From Leptospira kirschneri serovar Cynopteri str. 3522 CT (GTDB lineage Bacteria > Spirochaetota > Leptospiria > Leptospirales > Leptospiraceae), in NCBI RefSeq assembly GCF_000243695.2, contig NZ_AHMN02000004.1:728707-792706 (forward strand): 64,000 nucleotides of DNA, given 5' to 3'. Positions within the stretch are counted from its first letter, which is position 1; each line of letters opens with the position of its first letter. The notes under the pieces were generated by a model, which made no database searches, was not told where the DNA came from, and was given only the letters and a program-made list of their open reading frames with translations. Position numbers and translations under genes: made by a program. Below, piece by piece: positions 52,697-64,000 of the stretch.

Positions 52697-53644
52697 ATGT
52701 CTGCAGGATTTATGTTCACGTTATTTTTTATAGCGTTGATTTATTTGATTCGTAAGACTTTTATCGTGGTTCCAGAGCGGTATTGTTACGTAGTAGAACG
52801 TCTAGGAGTTTTCAAAGGCGCTTTAAAAGCAGGATTTCATTTTCTCTGGCCAGTCATAGAAGTTGTGAAATACAGACAAAACCTAAAAGAAATAGCGATC
52901 GATATTCCACCTCAGATGTGTATTACAAAAGACAACGTTTCTATCTCTGTGGATGGAATTCTCTATTTGAAAGTAGTAGACGCGTATAAGGCCTCTTATG
53001 CGATCGAAAACTTTATGTTAGCAACTCAACAACTCGCCCAAACGACTCTTCGTTCCGAAATTGGTAAACTCATTTTAGATCAGACCTTTTCAGAAAGAGA
53101 TGATATTAATTCACACGTTGTGCGTGCTTTGGACGAGGCTACGGATCCTTGGGGAATTAAGGTCACAAGATATGAAATCAAAAACATATCCCCGCCAAAG
53201 GAAATTCTTCATGAAATGGAAGAACAGGTAAAAGCGGAACGAGTAAAACGAGCGGAGATTACCATCTCGGAAGGAGAAAAACTTTCTAGGATCAATCGTT
53301 CTGTGGGAGAAAGAGAAGAAGCGATCAACATCTCCGAAGGGGAAAAGATGAAAAAGATCAACGAAGCAGAAGGTAAGGCTTTAGAAATCGAATTGATCGC
53401 CGCGGCGAAAGCAAAAGGGATCCGTATGATCGCAGAATCAATTTCCAAAGAAGGTGGGGAAGAAGCGGTCAATCTACAAATTACGGAAGACTATTTAACT
53501 GGGCTCGGAGAAATTCTAAGTACGTCTAAAACTACAATTCTACCCGCGGAACTTGCTAATATAGCAAGTGTATTTGAAGGACTTTCCAAAGTCACCGGAA
53601 AATTACCTGAAATCAAAACACAAAAAGAGAAGGAAGGTCAATAA
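52697..53644 (+). CDS. SPFH/stomatin-like protein (first paralogue)
   Basis: 315 residues with an N-terminal membrane helix, a PHB/SPFH domain (residues about 20-200: VVPERYCYVVERLGVFKGAL, WGIKVTRYEIKNISPP) and a coiled-coil tail containing repeated E-G-E-K-x-x-x-I-N segments. It belongs to the QmcA/slipin group that forms large membrane-bound cages. AGGAG precedes the ATG. It is one base before the second paralogue, and both follow nfeD. Confidence 0.93.
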   Translation: MSAGFMFTLFFIALIYLIRKTFIVVPERYCYVVERLGVFKGALKAGFHFLWPVIEVVKYRQNLKEIAIDIPPQMCITKDNVSISVDGILYLKVVDAYKASYAIENFMLATQQLAQTTLRSEIGKLILDQTFSERDDINSHVVRALDEATDPWGIKVTRYEIKNISPPKEILHEMEEQVKAERVKRAEITISEGEKLSRINRSVGEREEAINISEGEKMKKINEAEGKALEIELIAAAKAKGIRMIAESISKEGGEEAVNLQITEDYLTGLGEILSTSKTTILPAELANIASVFEGLSKVTGKLPEIKTQKEKEGQ

Positions 53645-53645
53645 A

Positions 53646-54578
53646 ATGGAAACGTTTCAAACCACATTTGTAATCATATTCTGGACTTTATTCGGAATTT
53701 ATTTTACATACAAACTCTATCGTTCCATTCGAATCGTCTCCGCTCAAGATTGTATCGTAGTTGAAAAATTTGGAAGATACAGTAGAACCTTACACGCTGG
53801 ACTTCATCTTCTTTGGCCATTTATCGAAAAAGATTCGTATCATCATACTTTGAAAGAACAAGCAACGGATGTTCCTCCTCAAACCTGTATTACAAAGGAC
53901 AACGTAAAAGTAGAGATGGACGGAATTCTTTATTTAAAAGTATTAGATCCTTATAAAGCGAGTTACGGAATCAACGATTATCAGTTTGCAGCTTCTCAAC
54001 TTGCACAAACTACGATGCGCGCCATTATCGGAACGATGGATTTAGATGTGACCTTCGAAACAAGAGACGCGATCAATAATAAAATTTTAGAAGTATTAGA
54101 CCAAGCTGCAGAACCTTGGGGAATCAAGGTCAACCGTTATGAAATCGTAAACATCACTCCTCCTAAGTCCATCTTAGAAGCGATGGAAAAGGAGAAAAAA
54201 GCGCAGATTTCTAAGAAAGCGCAAATTTCACTTTCGGAAGGGGATAGAGATGCAAAGATCAATCGATCTCTGGGCTTTAAGGAAGAAGCGATCAATAAAT
54301 CCGAAGGAGAAAAACAAAAAAGAATCAATGAAGCAGAAGGGGTTGCCAAAGAAGTAGAATCAATCGCGATCGCGACCGCAAAAGGTATTGAACTCATCGC
54401 TCAATCCATTCACTCTCAAGGAGGAAAAGATGCGGTCAAATTACGGATCGGTCAAAAGTTTATCAAAGAATTTGAAAAAATCTCCGGTAAAAAAACGGAA
54501 GTAGTACTTCCTTTAAATCTAGCGAACTTCCGCTCGATTTTAAAATCCGTTTTAGGAAATACAGATCAGAAAAATTAA
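53646..54578 (+). CDS. SPFH/stomatin-like protein (second paralogue)
   Basis: 310 residues from ATG at 53646; the frame reaches 26 codons further upstream but overlaps the first paralogue's 3' end, and a GAAGG site precedes the chosen start. The domain order is the same as the first paralogue's: membrane helix, SPFH domain (DCIVVEKFGRYSRTLHAGLH, WGIKVNRYEIVNITPP), coiled coil with E-G-D-R/E-G-E-K repeats. The two are clear tandem duplicates and could form a hetero-oligomer like HflK/HflC. Confidence 0.93.
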   Translation: METFQTTFVIIFWTLFGIYFTYKLYRSIRIVSAQDCIVVEKFGRYSRTLHAGLHLLWPFIEKDSYHHTLKEQATDVPPQTCITKDNVKVEMDGILYLKVLDPYKASYGINDYQFAASQLAQTTMRAIIGTMDLDVTFETRDAINNKILEVLDQAAEPWGIKVNRYEIVNITPPKSILEAMEKEKKAQISKKAQISLSEGDRDAKINRSLGFKEEAINKSEGEKQKRINEAEGVAKEVESIAIATAKGIELIAQSIHSQGGKDAVKLRIGQKFIKEFEKISGKKTEVVLPLNLANFRSILKSVLGNTDQKN

Positions 54579-54907
54579 ATCTGTAGTAGTATTTACTGAA
54601 GGTGAGTTCGGCTAAAAAGTAATTTTCTAAAAGTATGAGTTCCTACAATTTTAAAATTGATTCGTAAAATCGTGATTTTGTGAGTCCCCACATTTTTATG
54701 GAAAAATTGGAATTTTGTGGGAACTACCACATAAAAACACAAGTTATTTTTATGGACGCTCTCTTCATTTTTCTGCAAAAATGTAGGAACTCATACAAAA
54801 ATTATAATAACAGAGAATGCTAAAAAACTATAAATCATAGATTTCTGTGGAAATTACCACATCTATATGGAAACGATTAAAAGAGTATAATGAAGTTTGG
54901 ATGGATT
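54579..54907. repeat. Non-coding gap with a partial inverted-repeat element
   Basis: No gene is seen. At 54602 GTGAGTTCGGCTAAAAAG begins a copy, with palindromes near 54633 (GAGTTCCTACA), 54676 (TGTGAGTCCCCACA), 54714 (TTGTGGGAACTACCACA) and 54779 (ATGTAGGAACTCATACA). The density of palindromes is the highest in the window: five in 250 bases. The right terminal repeat is not recognisable. Confidence 0.65.
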
Positions 54908-55432
54908 CTAAAGCCTTCTACTTTGATCTACAATCTCCGTAATTTGAATCCCGTAAAAGTCATCCATTGCAACTAGTTTCCCTCTTCCTACCAAACGACC
55001 ATTCGCAAGAATATCTAAATCTTCTCCCACATTTTTATCTAATTCTACGACAATACCTTCATTCAAACCGTTGACGTCTTTGATAAACATATTTGTCCTA
55101 CCCAACTCTACAGTAAGAGCCAGATTTACATCCATGAGTAAGTTTAGATTTGTGGACTGAGACGGAGAAGACTGACGAGAAGTCGGCCTAGGCGCTGCGG
55201 GCGCAGGAGTTGGAGAAGGCCCCAAAGCCGCGGAAATATCTGCAAAAGAAGGAGAGTCGGTTCCAGAACTATCAGTCGCAGCTCCTCCTTCACTTCCCAG
55301 GAGTGAATCTAACTCCCCACTCAGATTGAAATCGGACCCGCCGCCGCCTCCTGAAGAAGGAGCCGCAGCTTCCCCACCGCCGCCAGTTAAAAGTGCGTCT
55401 ATATCCTCTTGTGAGAGTGACCCTTCTCCCAT
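54908..55432 (-). CDS. fliN: Flagellar motor switch protein FliN
   Basis: 174 residues. The N-terminus has a FliM-like EIDALL-type peptide (LSQEDIDALLTGG), then a low-complexity Gly/Ala/Ser/Pro region to about residue 85, then the SpoA domain (LLMDVNLALTVELGRTNMFI, LNEGIVVELDKNVGEDLDIL, GRLVGRGKLVAMDDFYGIQI). The low-complexity linker is richer in GC than the surroundings. Together with FliM and FliG it forms the C-ring. The start ATG is at the 3'-most position of this frame with AGAGAAAAAAATG. Confidence 0.95.
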   Translation of the reverse strand: MGEGSLSQEDIDALLTGGGGEAAAPSSGGGGGSDFNLSGELDSLLGSEGGAATDSSGTDSPSFADISAALGPSPTPAPAAPRPTSRQSSPSQSTNLNLLMDVNLALTVELGRTNMFIKDVNGLNEGIVVELDKNVGEDLDILANGRLVGRGKLVAMDDFYGIQITEIVDQSRRL

Positions 55433-55528
55433 TTTTTTCTCTCCTTCACAAAACCGATGGTAAATAAATCGACAGAATCATAGATTTCTACAAGAGTATT
55501 TTCAGATTGAAACGAGGTAATTTCCATT

Positions 55529-56815
55529 TTGAGTTCCCCTTCCACTTCTAAAGAAACAACCCTTTCCGAAGTAGATTTTACAAAAACAAAAAGTTTTCTT
55601 CATGGAGAATTGAGCTCGCTTGGTTTTTCCAATGTAGACCTTCCAGTAATTACTTCTGAAAAAAAAGATCTTAAGATCGAATTTACTGTCACTTCCATCT
55701 CCAAAGCGGCCCTACTAGACTGTTTTCAGATTCTCAAAAACCATATTGAAAATCTAAGAATCCATACCTTCGAACCAGGTTATTATTGTATTCAAGCATT
55801 GAATGAAAATCTGTTCGAAACAAAAAACCTTTTGGACACAATTCGATTTCGATTCTATTCCGGAAGAACTAAAAATCGAGTCGAAATCACTAAAAAAGGA
55901 GATTTTACAAGAGAAGAATTATTTGCCATACTAGGACTTTTCCAATTCTTAAAATCGGAAAAAAACATCGAAACCGCAAAACCGGAAGAACTATTGGCTT
56001 CTTTAGGAGTAGAAGTCTTTCATCCGGCAAACGCGGAAAAAAACGGAAAATCCATTTCCTTTGACCAAATAGCAGGATACGAAGGGGTCAAACAACAAAT
56101 CTTAGAATCCATCATTCTTCCTTTAAAAAACCCGGAAATTCTCACCGAACTTTCTAAACTGACTCGAAAATTTCCAAGCGATACAAGACCCAGAGCCGTT
56201 CTTTTTGAAGGAGATCCAGGTGTCGGAAAAACTACAATGGCTCGGGTAGTTTCTTATATGACCGGGCTTCCTCTCATTTACGTCCCAGTAGAATCGATTA
56301 TGAGTAAATACTACGGAGAAAGTGCCCAAAACATGGCCTATGTATTTGATGCAGCCGCTCTTTTTCCGGGCTGTCTTATTTTTTTAGATGAAATTGATTC
56401 CCTGGCCGGGAACAGAGAAGAAGGTATGTTCGAGGCTACTAGAAAAATTCTTTCGGTTCTTCTACGAAAAATAGACGGTTTTACTAGTCAGAGAAACTCG
56501 GTCACAATCGGAGCTACAAATCGAAAACAGGATCTAGACCACGCACTTCTTTCCCGATTTGATCGAACCATTTATTTCCCTTTACCCGATTTAGAGGAAA
56601 GATCTAAAATTTTAGAGACTTACGCAATCCATCTTTCTAAAACCGAAAGGATGCGGATCTCTGAGAGTCTAATCGGACATTCCGGAAGAACGATTCGAGA
56701 TTTTTGTGATTTAATAGAAAGAAAATGGGCTTCTTATCTAATCGAAAAAGGATTGAAACCCGTCCCGCCACCCTATGAGCTGTATCTGGAAAATACCTCC
56801 AAATCTGAGAAATAA
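55529..56815 (+). CDS. AAA ATPase with unrecognised N-terminal domain
   Basis: 428 residues from a TTG start, with GAGG 12 bases upstream. Residues about 1-165 match nothing I know. The rest is a classical AAA module: Walker A GDPGVGKTTMARVV, Walker B IFLDEIDSLAG, sensor GATNRKQDLDHALLSRFDRTI, and the SRH region with arginine fingers, then a helical lid. It resembles the FtsH/p97/katanin clade without a protease domain. It lies between fliN (divergent) and an FcpB-like sheath gene. A role in flagellar assembly is possible but unsupported by motifs. Confidence 0.85.
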   Translation: MSSPSTSKETTLSEVDFTKTKSFLHGELSSLGFSNVDLPVITSEKKDLKIEFTVTSISKAALLDCFQILKNHIENLRIHTFEPGYYCIQALNENLFETKNLLDTIRFRFYSGRTKNRVEITKKGDFTREELFAILGLFQFLKSEKNIETAKPEELLASLGVEVFHPANAEKNGKSISFDQIAGYEGVKQQILESIILPLKNPEILTELSKLTRKFPSDTRPRAVLFEGDPGVGKTTMARVVSYMTGLPLIYVPVESIMSKYYGESAQNMAYVFDAAALFPGCLIFLDEIDSLAGNREEGMFEATRKILSVLLRKIDGFTSQRNSVTIGATNRKQDLDHALLSRFDRTIYFPLPDLEERSKILETYAIHLSKTERMRISESLIGHSGRTIRDFCDLIERKWASYLIEKGLKPVPPPYELYLENTSKSEK

Positions 56816-56845
56816 TCTTGGATTTTTGAATAAAAAATGATGTGC

Positions 56846-56886
<41 letters not shown>

Positions 56887-56944
56887 ATTTTATAACCTCC
56901 GTGTTATAGGATTCAAATATCCGCTTACTAAGAAGGACAAGGGG

Positions 56945-57776
<832 letters not shown>

Positions 57777-57779
57777 AAA

Positions 57780-58223
<444 letters not shown>

Positions 58224-58235
58224 TACGACTTCCTT

Positions 58236-59009
58236 TTGAATCTGCTCATTTGTAAAGAAGAATGGAGAATTGAAAAATCAAATCGATTTTCCATCCAAGA
58301 TCCTAAAAAGATCAATCATATATGCAGTATTTTGAATAAACGAGAGGGAAATCGTTTAAAAGCGGGACTGATAGATACAAATTTGGGGCAATTCCTTCTT
58401 GAAGAAATAAATAAGAATCAAATCGTAGGGACCTATAAACCAATCTTAGTTCCATGCTCCCGTTTTCCGGAAGTACATATTCTAATGGCGATCAATCGAC
58501 CTCCTACGGTTCGAAAAATTCTTCAGTTAGCAGGAACTTGGGGAATTACATCGATCCATTTTTTTATCAGTAAAAATTCTAGAAAAGATTATCTAACCTC
58601 CCCCATTTGGAACCAAGACGAAATCGAATCCGAACTTTTAGAAGGTATGGAACAAGGAAAAAATATATTTCTTCCTAAGGTGTGTTTCGACTTTCAAAAT
58701 CAAATCGAAAATATTCTTACAAAAAAATTGAAAGAATTAGACTTTACGTTTCGTTTTGTTTTAGATCGAAAAGGTTTTACTTTTACCCAGATGTTTAAAG
58801 AAAAAAAATTAGATTCAAATTTTGGAATGTATTCTAAAATACCTCGTATTTTAGCCGCGATCGGTCCGGAAAGTGGATTTGTTCCAAACGAAATCGATTT
58901 TTGGAAACGTTTCGGTTTCAAAAAATTAAATCTTTCCGATCGAGTTCTTCGTACAGAAACAGCTTTTGCATTTTTACTCGCAAGACTTGAAGAAAAAATA
59001 CTTTTTTAA
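58236..59009 (+). CDS. rsmE: 16S rRNA (uracil1498-N3)-methyltransferase RsmE
   Basis: 257 residues from a TTG start. The SPOUT fold has the diagnostic knot segment AAIGPESGFVPNEIDFW, then L-S-D-R-V-L-R-T-E-T-A; the common G-G-F is here E-S-G-F. The N-terminal PUA-like part is longer than in short RsmE. It methylates U1498 of 16S rRNA. The gene converges on the outer-membrane protein gene with four bases shared. Confidence 0.9.
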   Translation: MNLLICKEEWRIEKSNRFSIQDPKKINHICSILNKREGNRLKAGLIDTNLGQFLLEEINKNQIVGTYKPILVPCSRFPEVHILMAINRPPTVRKILQLAGTWGITSIHFFISKNSRKDYLTSPIWNQDEIESELLEGMEQGKNIFLPKVCFDFQNQIENILTKKLKELDFTFRFVLDRKGFTFTQMFKEKKLDSNFGMYSKIPRILAAIGPESGFVPNEIDFWKRFGFKKLNLSDRVLRTETAFAFLLARLEEKILF

Positions 59010-60649
59010 AAAGATAAACCACCGGAAAATAATATCTTCTGTTCGTCTTGGGCTTCGTATTGACTAGAAGCCGTATCATAAACCCATTTACGTATATTCT
59101 GAAGCCTAACTGTTACAAGCCCCAAATTGATCGCCAATTCTAAGGCCCCTTGAGATCGATCGTCTAATTTAAAAGCTTCTTTATTTTGATCAAAAGCTTT
59201 TTTCATATAATATCCATTAATTAGGAACATACTTCCAAGCGGAATATAAACTCCTAAAAATACTCTAGAGTTATTCGGCCCGGAATAATTCTCGTAATTC
59301 GATTCAATCGCAAATCTATAAAAGTTGAATAATACAGTTGTAAAATGTCCTTTTATCTTAGATCCATCCGGATCGGCTAATTTTGCGGCTTCTAATTTAG
59401 TCTGCGGAATATGACTTTGTAAATTACTCTGAAACCTTTCCAATTCGTAAAAACTATCAAAATACATAGGAATATACGTTGCAGTCATATTTCTATATTC
59501 AGGTTTTATTTGTACATAAATGTCCTTTCCACCCAATCGAAGAATCGCTCCGTAATGTGTACCTTTTGCGTTTTCTATCTGTTTGATTTTATTTACGTCG
59601 TAATAGGGAGTCAGTTCTATATATTTCGCACTGAGTAATTTATATTCGAAATCGAAACCAGTGATCGAAAGTCTTTCCGTAGACTTGACGAGTGGATTGT
59701 CGTTTTCATCCACTCTCAATTTTCCAGTCGTATCAAACTTAAGTTCCGAAGGGGCTTTGGTATCAAACGCAGTCGTATAACCAATTGCAAACCGGTTAAC
59801 CCAATTATCTTGATTAAATATTTCTTTTAAATTTTGAGGTTTTTCCGGTTTTTTATCCACAGGAATCATCTCTTCTTTTTTTTGCTGCGTCTTCTGATCC
59901 TCGATCAAAGCGCGATAAGATTCCTTTTCTTCCGCCCCTACTTCTTCATAAACTTTTCTTCTTCCAGCCTCGTCCGCTACGTTTCCTTGTGCGATTGTCA
60001 TCATCGTCAAAAATTTGGACCGGCCGGTAACAATATCAAAAAGTTTATATCCAACGGCAAAGGGCCGGATATAAATCCTTGCTGAACTGACTTCTCTCGT
60101 ATAGATCGAATTAGAAAATACCTGCACTCCTCCAAAGTCACTGTTTATATCTGCTTGAAGACCTACGTTATACACATCCAAACGTTGATTGTTTACGTAC
60201 CGGTTTACGATCGTTCCGTGACCTATATAACCATCGAATAGTTTTCCTAAATATGCAGAATATGTAATTTCTCCGGGAGTGTATTTTCCATACTGACCAA
60301 ACCAAATATTATTGATCAATCTAAGATAATCGCTTTTTTCATTGTAATCGAAAGACCTAAGTTTTCCGATCCTAGAATTTTCTTGTTTCGGCTCCGTATC
60401 GTAGATCAAAAAATTTAAAGGTAAAGTCAGAGAGGCTCCGAAATCGCCTCCGAAGTTCAAATTGACGGTAGGCGCCACATAGAGATAATAATCTTTCTGA
60501 TATTTATTGATCCCAAGGTCATAAGTAAACGGCTCTGTGGGATGCATATACTGTCTACCCGGTGGAATCCAAAGTTGTGCTTGAATTCCAGTTTGGATTC
60601 CAAAGAAAAGAAATAAAAATAGGAAAAGGTATTTAGAACGTTTGGTCAT
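59006..60649 (-). CDS. Outer-membrane beta-barrel protein, unknown
   Basis: 547 residues with a signal peptide (FLFLFLFFGIQTGIQAQ). The mature part is rich in alternating aromatic/hydrophobic strands (YYLYVAPTVNLNFGGDFGAS, TATYIPMYFDSFYELE, RFAIESNYENYSG) and ends in Phe (LFSGGLSF), the usual outer-membrane C-terminal signal. A Lys/Glu-rich loop (KTQQKKEEMIPVDKKPEK) at about 250-270 is probably external. No porin or receptor family is recognised. It is conserved-looking and may be surface-exposed. Confidence 0.78.
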   Translation of the reverse strand: MTKRSKYLFLFLFLFFGIQTGIQAQLWIPPGRQYMHPTEPFTYDLGINKYQKDYYLYVAPTVNLNFGGDFGASLTLPLNFLIYDTEPKQENSRIGKLRSFDYNEKSDYLRLINNIWFGQYGKYTPGEITYSAYLGKLFDGYIGHGTIVNRYVNNQRLDVYNVGLQADINSDFGGVQVFSNSIYTREVSSARIYIRPFAVGYKLFDIVTGRSKFLTMMTIAQGNVADEAGRRKVYEEVGAEEKESYRALIEDQKTQQKKEEMIPVDKKPEKPQNLKEIFNQDNWVNRFAIGYTTAFDTKAPSELKFDTTGKLRVDENDNPLVKSTERLSITGFDFEYKLLSAKYIELTPYYDVNKIKQIENAKGTHYGAILRLGGKDIYVQIKPEYRNMTATYIPMYFDSFYELERFQSNLQSHIPQTKLEAAKLADPDGSKIKGHFTTVLFNFYRFAIESNYENYSGPNNSRVFLGVYIPLGSMFLINGYYMKKAFDQNKEAFKLDDRSQGALELAINLGLVTVRLQNIRKWVYDTASSQYEAQDEQKILFSGGLSF

Positions 60650-60895
60650 GTCAGATTGATTTAAACCGAAAATTCCTTAGAAAATCCCGCTACACTCTCC
60701 TTACAAATAAAGTCTTACTTAATTTTCGGAAAGAAATGAAGATCAATTTCTAAAAATTCAACCCATTTCAACCTCATTCAGCGACTTTACAGTCTTAGTG
60801 TTAAATAGAATCAAAAAGGATTAGAATTGCAAAGGAAATTTTTTTGAATCTCATTCGCACAAACAGAATTCAATTTCAATATAACGGATTTTAGT

Positions 60896-60923
60896 TTGAC
60901 TTCTAGACAAAAATTCTCAGAAT
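60896..60923 (+). promoter_or_regulatory. Candidate sigma-70 promoter of metY
   Basis: TTGACT, 16 bases, then CAGAAT: five of six and four of six consensus matches. Transcription would begin near 60930, just before the AGGAG at 60931 that serves metY. I see no SAM-riboswitch-like or T-box-like structure in the 298 bases before metY. A repressor site is not obvious either. Confidence 0.35.
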
Positions 60924-60947
60924 ACGAAAAAGGAGAACTAAAATCAA

Positions 60948-62252
60948 ATGCCTAGAAATTATAAGCCAGAGACAATTGCGCTTCACGGAGGTCAATCTCC
61001 AGACCCTTCTACTTTATCTAGGGCGGTTCCAATTTATCAAACTACATCCTATGTGCTCAAGAACACTGAACATGCAGCTAAACTTTTCGGCTTACAAGAA
61101 TTCGGAAATATCTATACAAGAATCATGAACCCTACCACCGACGTTCTTGAACAAAGAATCGCCGCTTTAGAAGGTGGGGTCGCAGCGCTTGCTACCGCTT
61201 CCGGTCAAGCTGCGGAAACTCTCGCACTATTGAACATAGTAGAAGCTGGTCAAGAAATTGTTGCTTCCTCTTCCCTTTACGGCGGAACTTATAACCTTCT
61301 TCATTATACGTTTCCTAAATTAGGAATCAAAGTACACTTTGTAGATCCTTCCGATCCTGAAAATTTTCGCAAAGCGGTCAATGATAAAACCAGAGCATTT
61401 TACGCAGAAACATTAGGAAATCCTAAATTAGATACTTTAAATATAGAAACAATTGCAAAAGTTGCACACGATTCAGAGGTTCCTTTGGTAATAGATAATA
61501 CTTTACCCTCTCCCTATTTAGTGAATCCGATCGAACACGGTGCAGATATTGTAGTTCATTCTCTAACTAAATTTTTAGGAGGACATGGGACTTCAATTGG
61601 AGGTATTATAGTCGATTCCGGTAAGTTCAATTGGGGAAACGGAAAGTTTAAAAATTTTACAGAACCAGATCCTAGTTATCACGGTTTAAAGTTCTGGGAA
61701 GTTTTTGGTAAGTTCGAACCCTTCGGAGGAGTAAATATCGCTTACATCCTCAAGGCAAAAGTACAAGGACTTCGTGATACGGGTGCCTCTATTTCCCCTT
61801 TTAACGCCTGGCAAATTTTACAAGGTGTGGAGACTCTTCCTCTTAGAATGCGCAAACATTCTGAAAACGCTCTTGCAGTCGCAGAATATCTCGCCAAACA
61901 TCCTAAAGTTTCTTGGGTAAACTACCCAGGTTTAAAAACGGATAAGAACTATTCTATTGCAAAGAAATATCATAAAAAAGATCTTTACGGTGCTATTCTA
62001 GGTTTTGGGGTTAAGGGTGGAGCCGTAGAAGCGAAAAAATTCATAGATGGACTAGAATTATTTTCTCTTTTGGCAAACGTCGGAGATGCAAAATCTTTGG
62101 CGATCCATCCAGCATCTACAACTCATCAACAGTTGACTCCAGAAGAACAACTTTCAGCCGGAGTCACCCCTGACTTTGTTCGTCTTTCCGTCGGTTTAGA
62201 AAATATAGAAGACATTCTATTTGATATAGAGGAAGCTCTGAAGAAAGTTTGA
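60948..62252 (+). CDS. metY: O-acetylhomoserine sulfhydrylase
   Basis: 434 residues, the size of MetY rather than MetB/MetC. The Cys/Met-metabolism PLP fold shows [20 protein letters not shown], the cofactor Lys in [13 protein letters not shown] (about residue 209), and the C-terminal substrate loop ...[16 protein letters not shown]. It makes homocysteine from O-acetylhomoserine and sulfide. metX and metW follow; the 249 bases between metY and metX have no gene, so metX may have its own promoter. Confidence 0.96.
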   Translation: MPRNYKPETIALHGGQSPDPSTLSRAVPIYQTTSYVLKNTEHAAKLFGLQEFGNIYTRIMNPTTDVLEQRIAALEGGVAALATASGQAAETLALLNIVEAGQEIVASSSLYGGTYNLLHYTFPKLGIKVHFVDPSDPENFRKAVNDKTRAFYAETLGNPKLDTLNIETIAKVAHDSEVPLVIDNTLPSPYLVNPIEHGADIVVHSLTKFLGGHGTSIGGIIVDSGKFNWGNGKFKNFTEPDPSYHGLKFWEVFGKFEPFGGVNIAYILKAKVQGLRDTGASISPFNAWQILQGVETLPLRMRKHSENALAVAEYLAKHPKVSWVNYPGLKTDKNYSIAKKYHKKDLYGAILGFGVKGGAVEAKKFIDGLELFSLLANVGDAKSLAIHPASTTHQQLTPEEQLSAGVTPDFVRLSVGLENIEDILFDIEEALKKV

Positions 62253-62501
62253 TAGAAAAAGATTCTAATTTTCTTATATTTCAAAGTAGTTTCTTTTATT
62301 TATCTATAGAAAGTAAGTTTTTAGCAATAGAGGAATAACTTAAATGAAGTTTAATCACGAACTGGATCGTCCAAAATTTTAATCGATTTAAATGAAATTT
62401 AATCTGTGGAAACTTATTCTTACTCTATGTTTGAAAACCAGTTTCTTTTGAAGTTTTAATTAAAAAAATTTTTTCAGAGAAAAAGGTTATCACTAAATTT
62501 T

Positions 62502-63602
<1,101 letters not shown>

Positions 63603-63605
63603 TTC

Positions 63606-64000
<395 letters not shown>

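Noticed and set aside
60650..60947. SAM riboswitch or T-box before metY
   Set aside because: No kink-turn, conserved SAM-box sequences or T-box motif could be traced, and the likely transcription start lies only about 18 bases before the ATG.

Overview
The window is about 35% GC with AT-rich intergenic DNA, frequent TTG starts, spirochaetal lipoprotein signals, a leptospiral flagellar sheath protein of the FcpA/FcpB family, a SemiSWEET gene and a typical leptospiral complement of LPS, methionine and leucine genes. Together these point to chromosome I of a pathogenic Leptospira (L. interrogans clade). This assignment comes from gene content and recognition, not from a search.

Layout. 0-7 kb: aldose epimerase-like protein, SppA, an MBOAT acyltransferase, a lipoprotein/SpoIIE-type phosphatase/small protein operon and a FliG-like protein. 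7-14.3 kb: glpK, two metallo-beta-lactamase-fold hydrolases around a STAS protein (the second starts at a non-canonical codon), a flavin disulfide reductase, an ABC-2 exporter and a BolA gene. 15.4-25.6 kb: a thiol and proteostasis block. BolA, CGFS glutaredoxin and CPYC glutaredoxin converge on a tight minus-strand run of ECF sigma, acyltransferase-like protein, clpS, clpA, ggt, gshA and a GshF-type ATP-grasp ligase. An NrsF-type anti-sigma gene is divergent from the sigma gene. 26-35.5 kb: a long minus-strand run with a SF1 helicase, a cysteine-synthase-like protein, leuD, leuC, a frameshifted VWA-like/FHA gene, a peptide ABC ATPase, gmhA and a GT2 glycosyltransferase. 35.6-43.5 kb: a large O-antigen ligase, tRNA-Leu and tRNA-Cys, a UPF0598 homologue, a lone LRR-like gene bounded by 49-bp direct repeats (cassette-like), guaA, queF and SemiSWEET. 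44.5-64 kb: a FecR lipoprotein, ferredoxin, fliM, cyclophilin, argH, NfeD with two SPFH proteins, fliN, an AAA ATPase, FcpB-like sheath protein, RsmE, an outer-membrane barrel and metY-metX-metW.

Non-coding DNA. The larger gaps (14.3-15.4, 25.6-26.0, 38.0-38.9, 43.5-44.5, 48.1-48.7 and 54.6-54.9 kb) share a degenerate repeat family. It has terminal inverted repeats like ACGTGAGTTCGGCGTAA, often next to TA, and many copies of a short palindrome of the type TGTAGGAACTCCTACA or TGTGGGAGTTCCCACA. Three copies look complete (0.2-0.4 kb). A second, about 100-bp, inverted-repeat element is also present.

Working together. The most coherent system is the possible stress regulon at 15-25 kb: an ECF sigma with an NrsF-like membrane anti-sigma, glutathione synthesis and turnover, ClpAS proteolysis, and glutathione-dependent BolA/Grx iron-sulfur trafficking. 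The flagellar genes (fliM, fliN, fcpB-like, perhaps the FliG-like protein) are scattered, as is usual in Leptospira.
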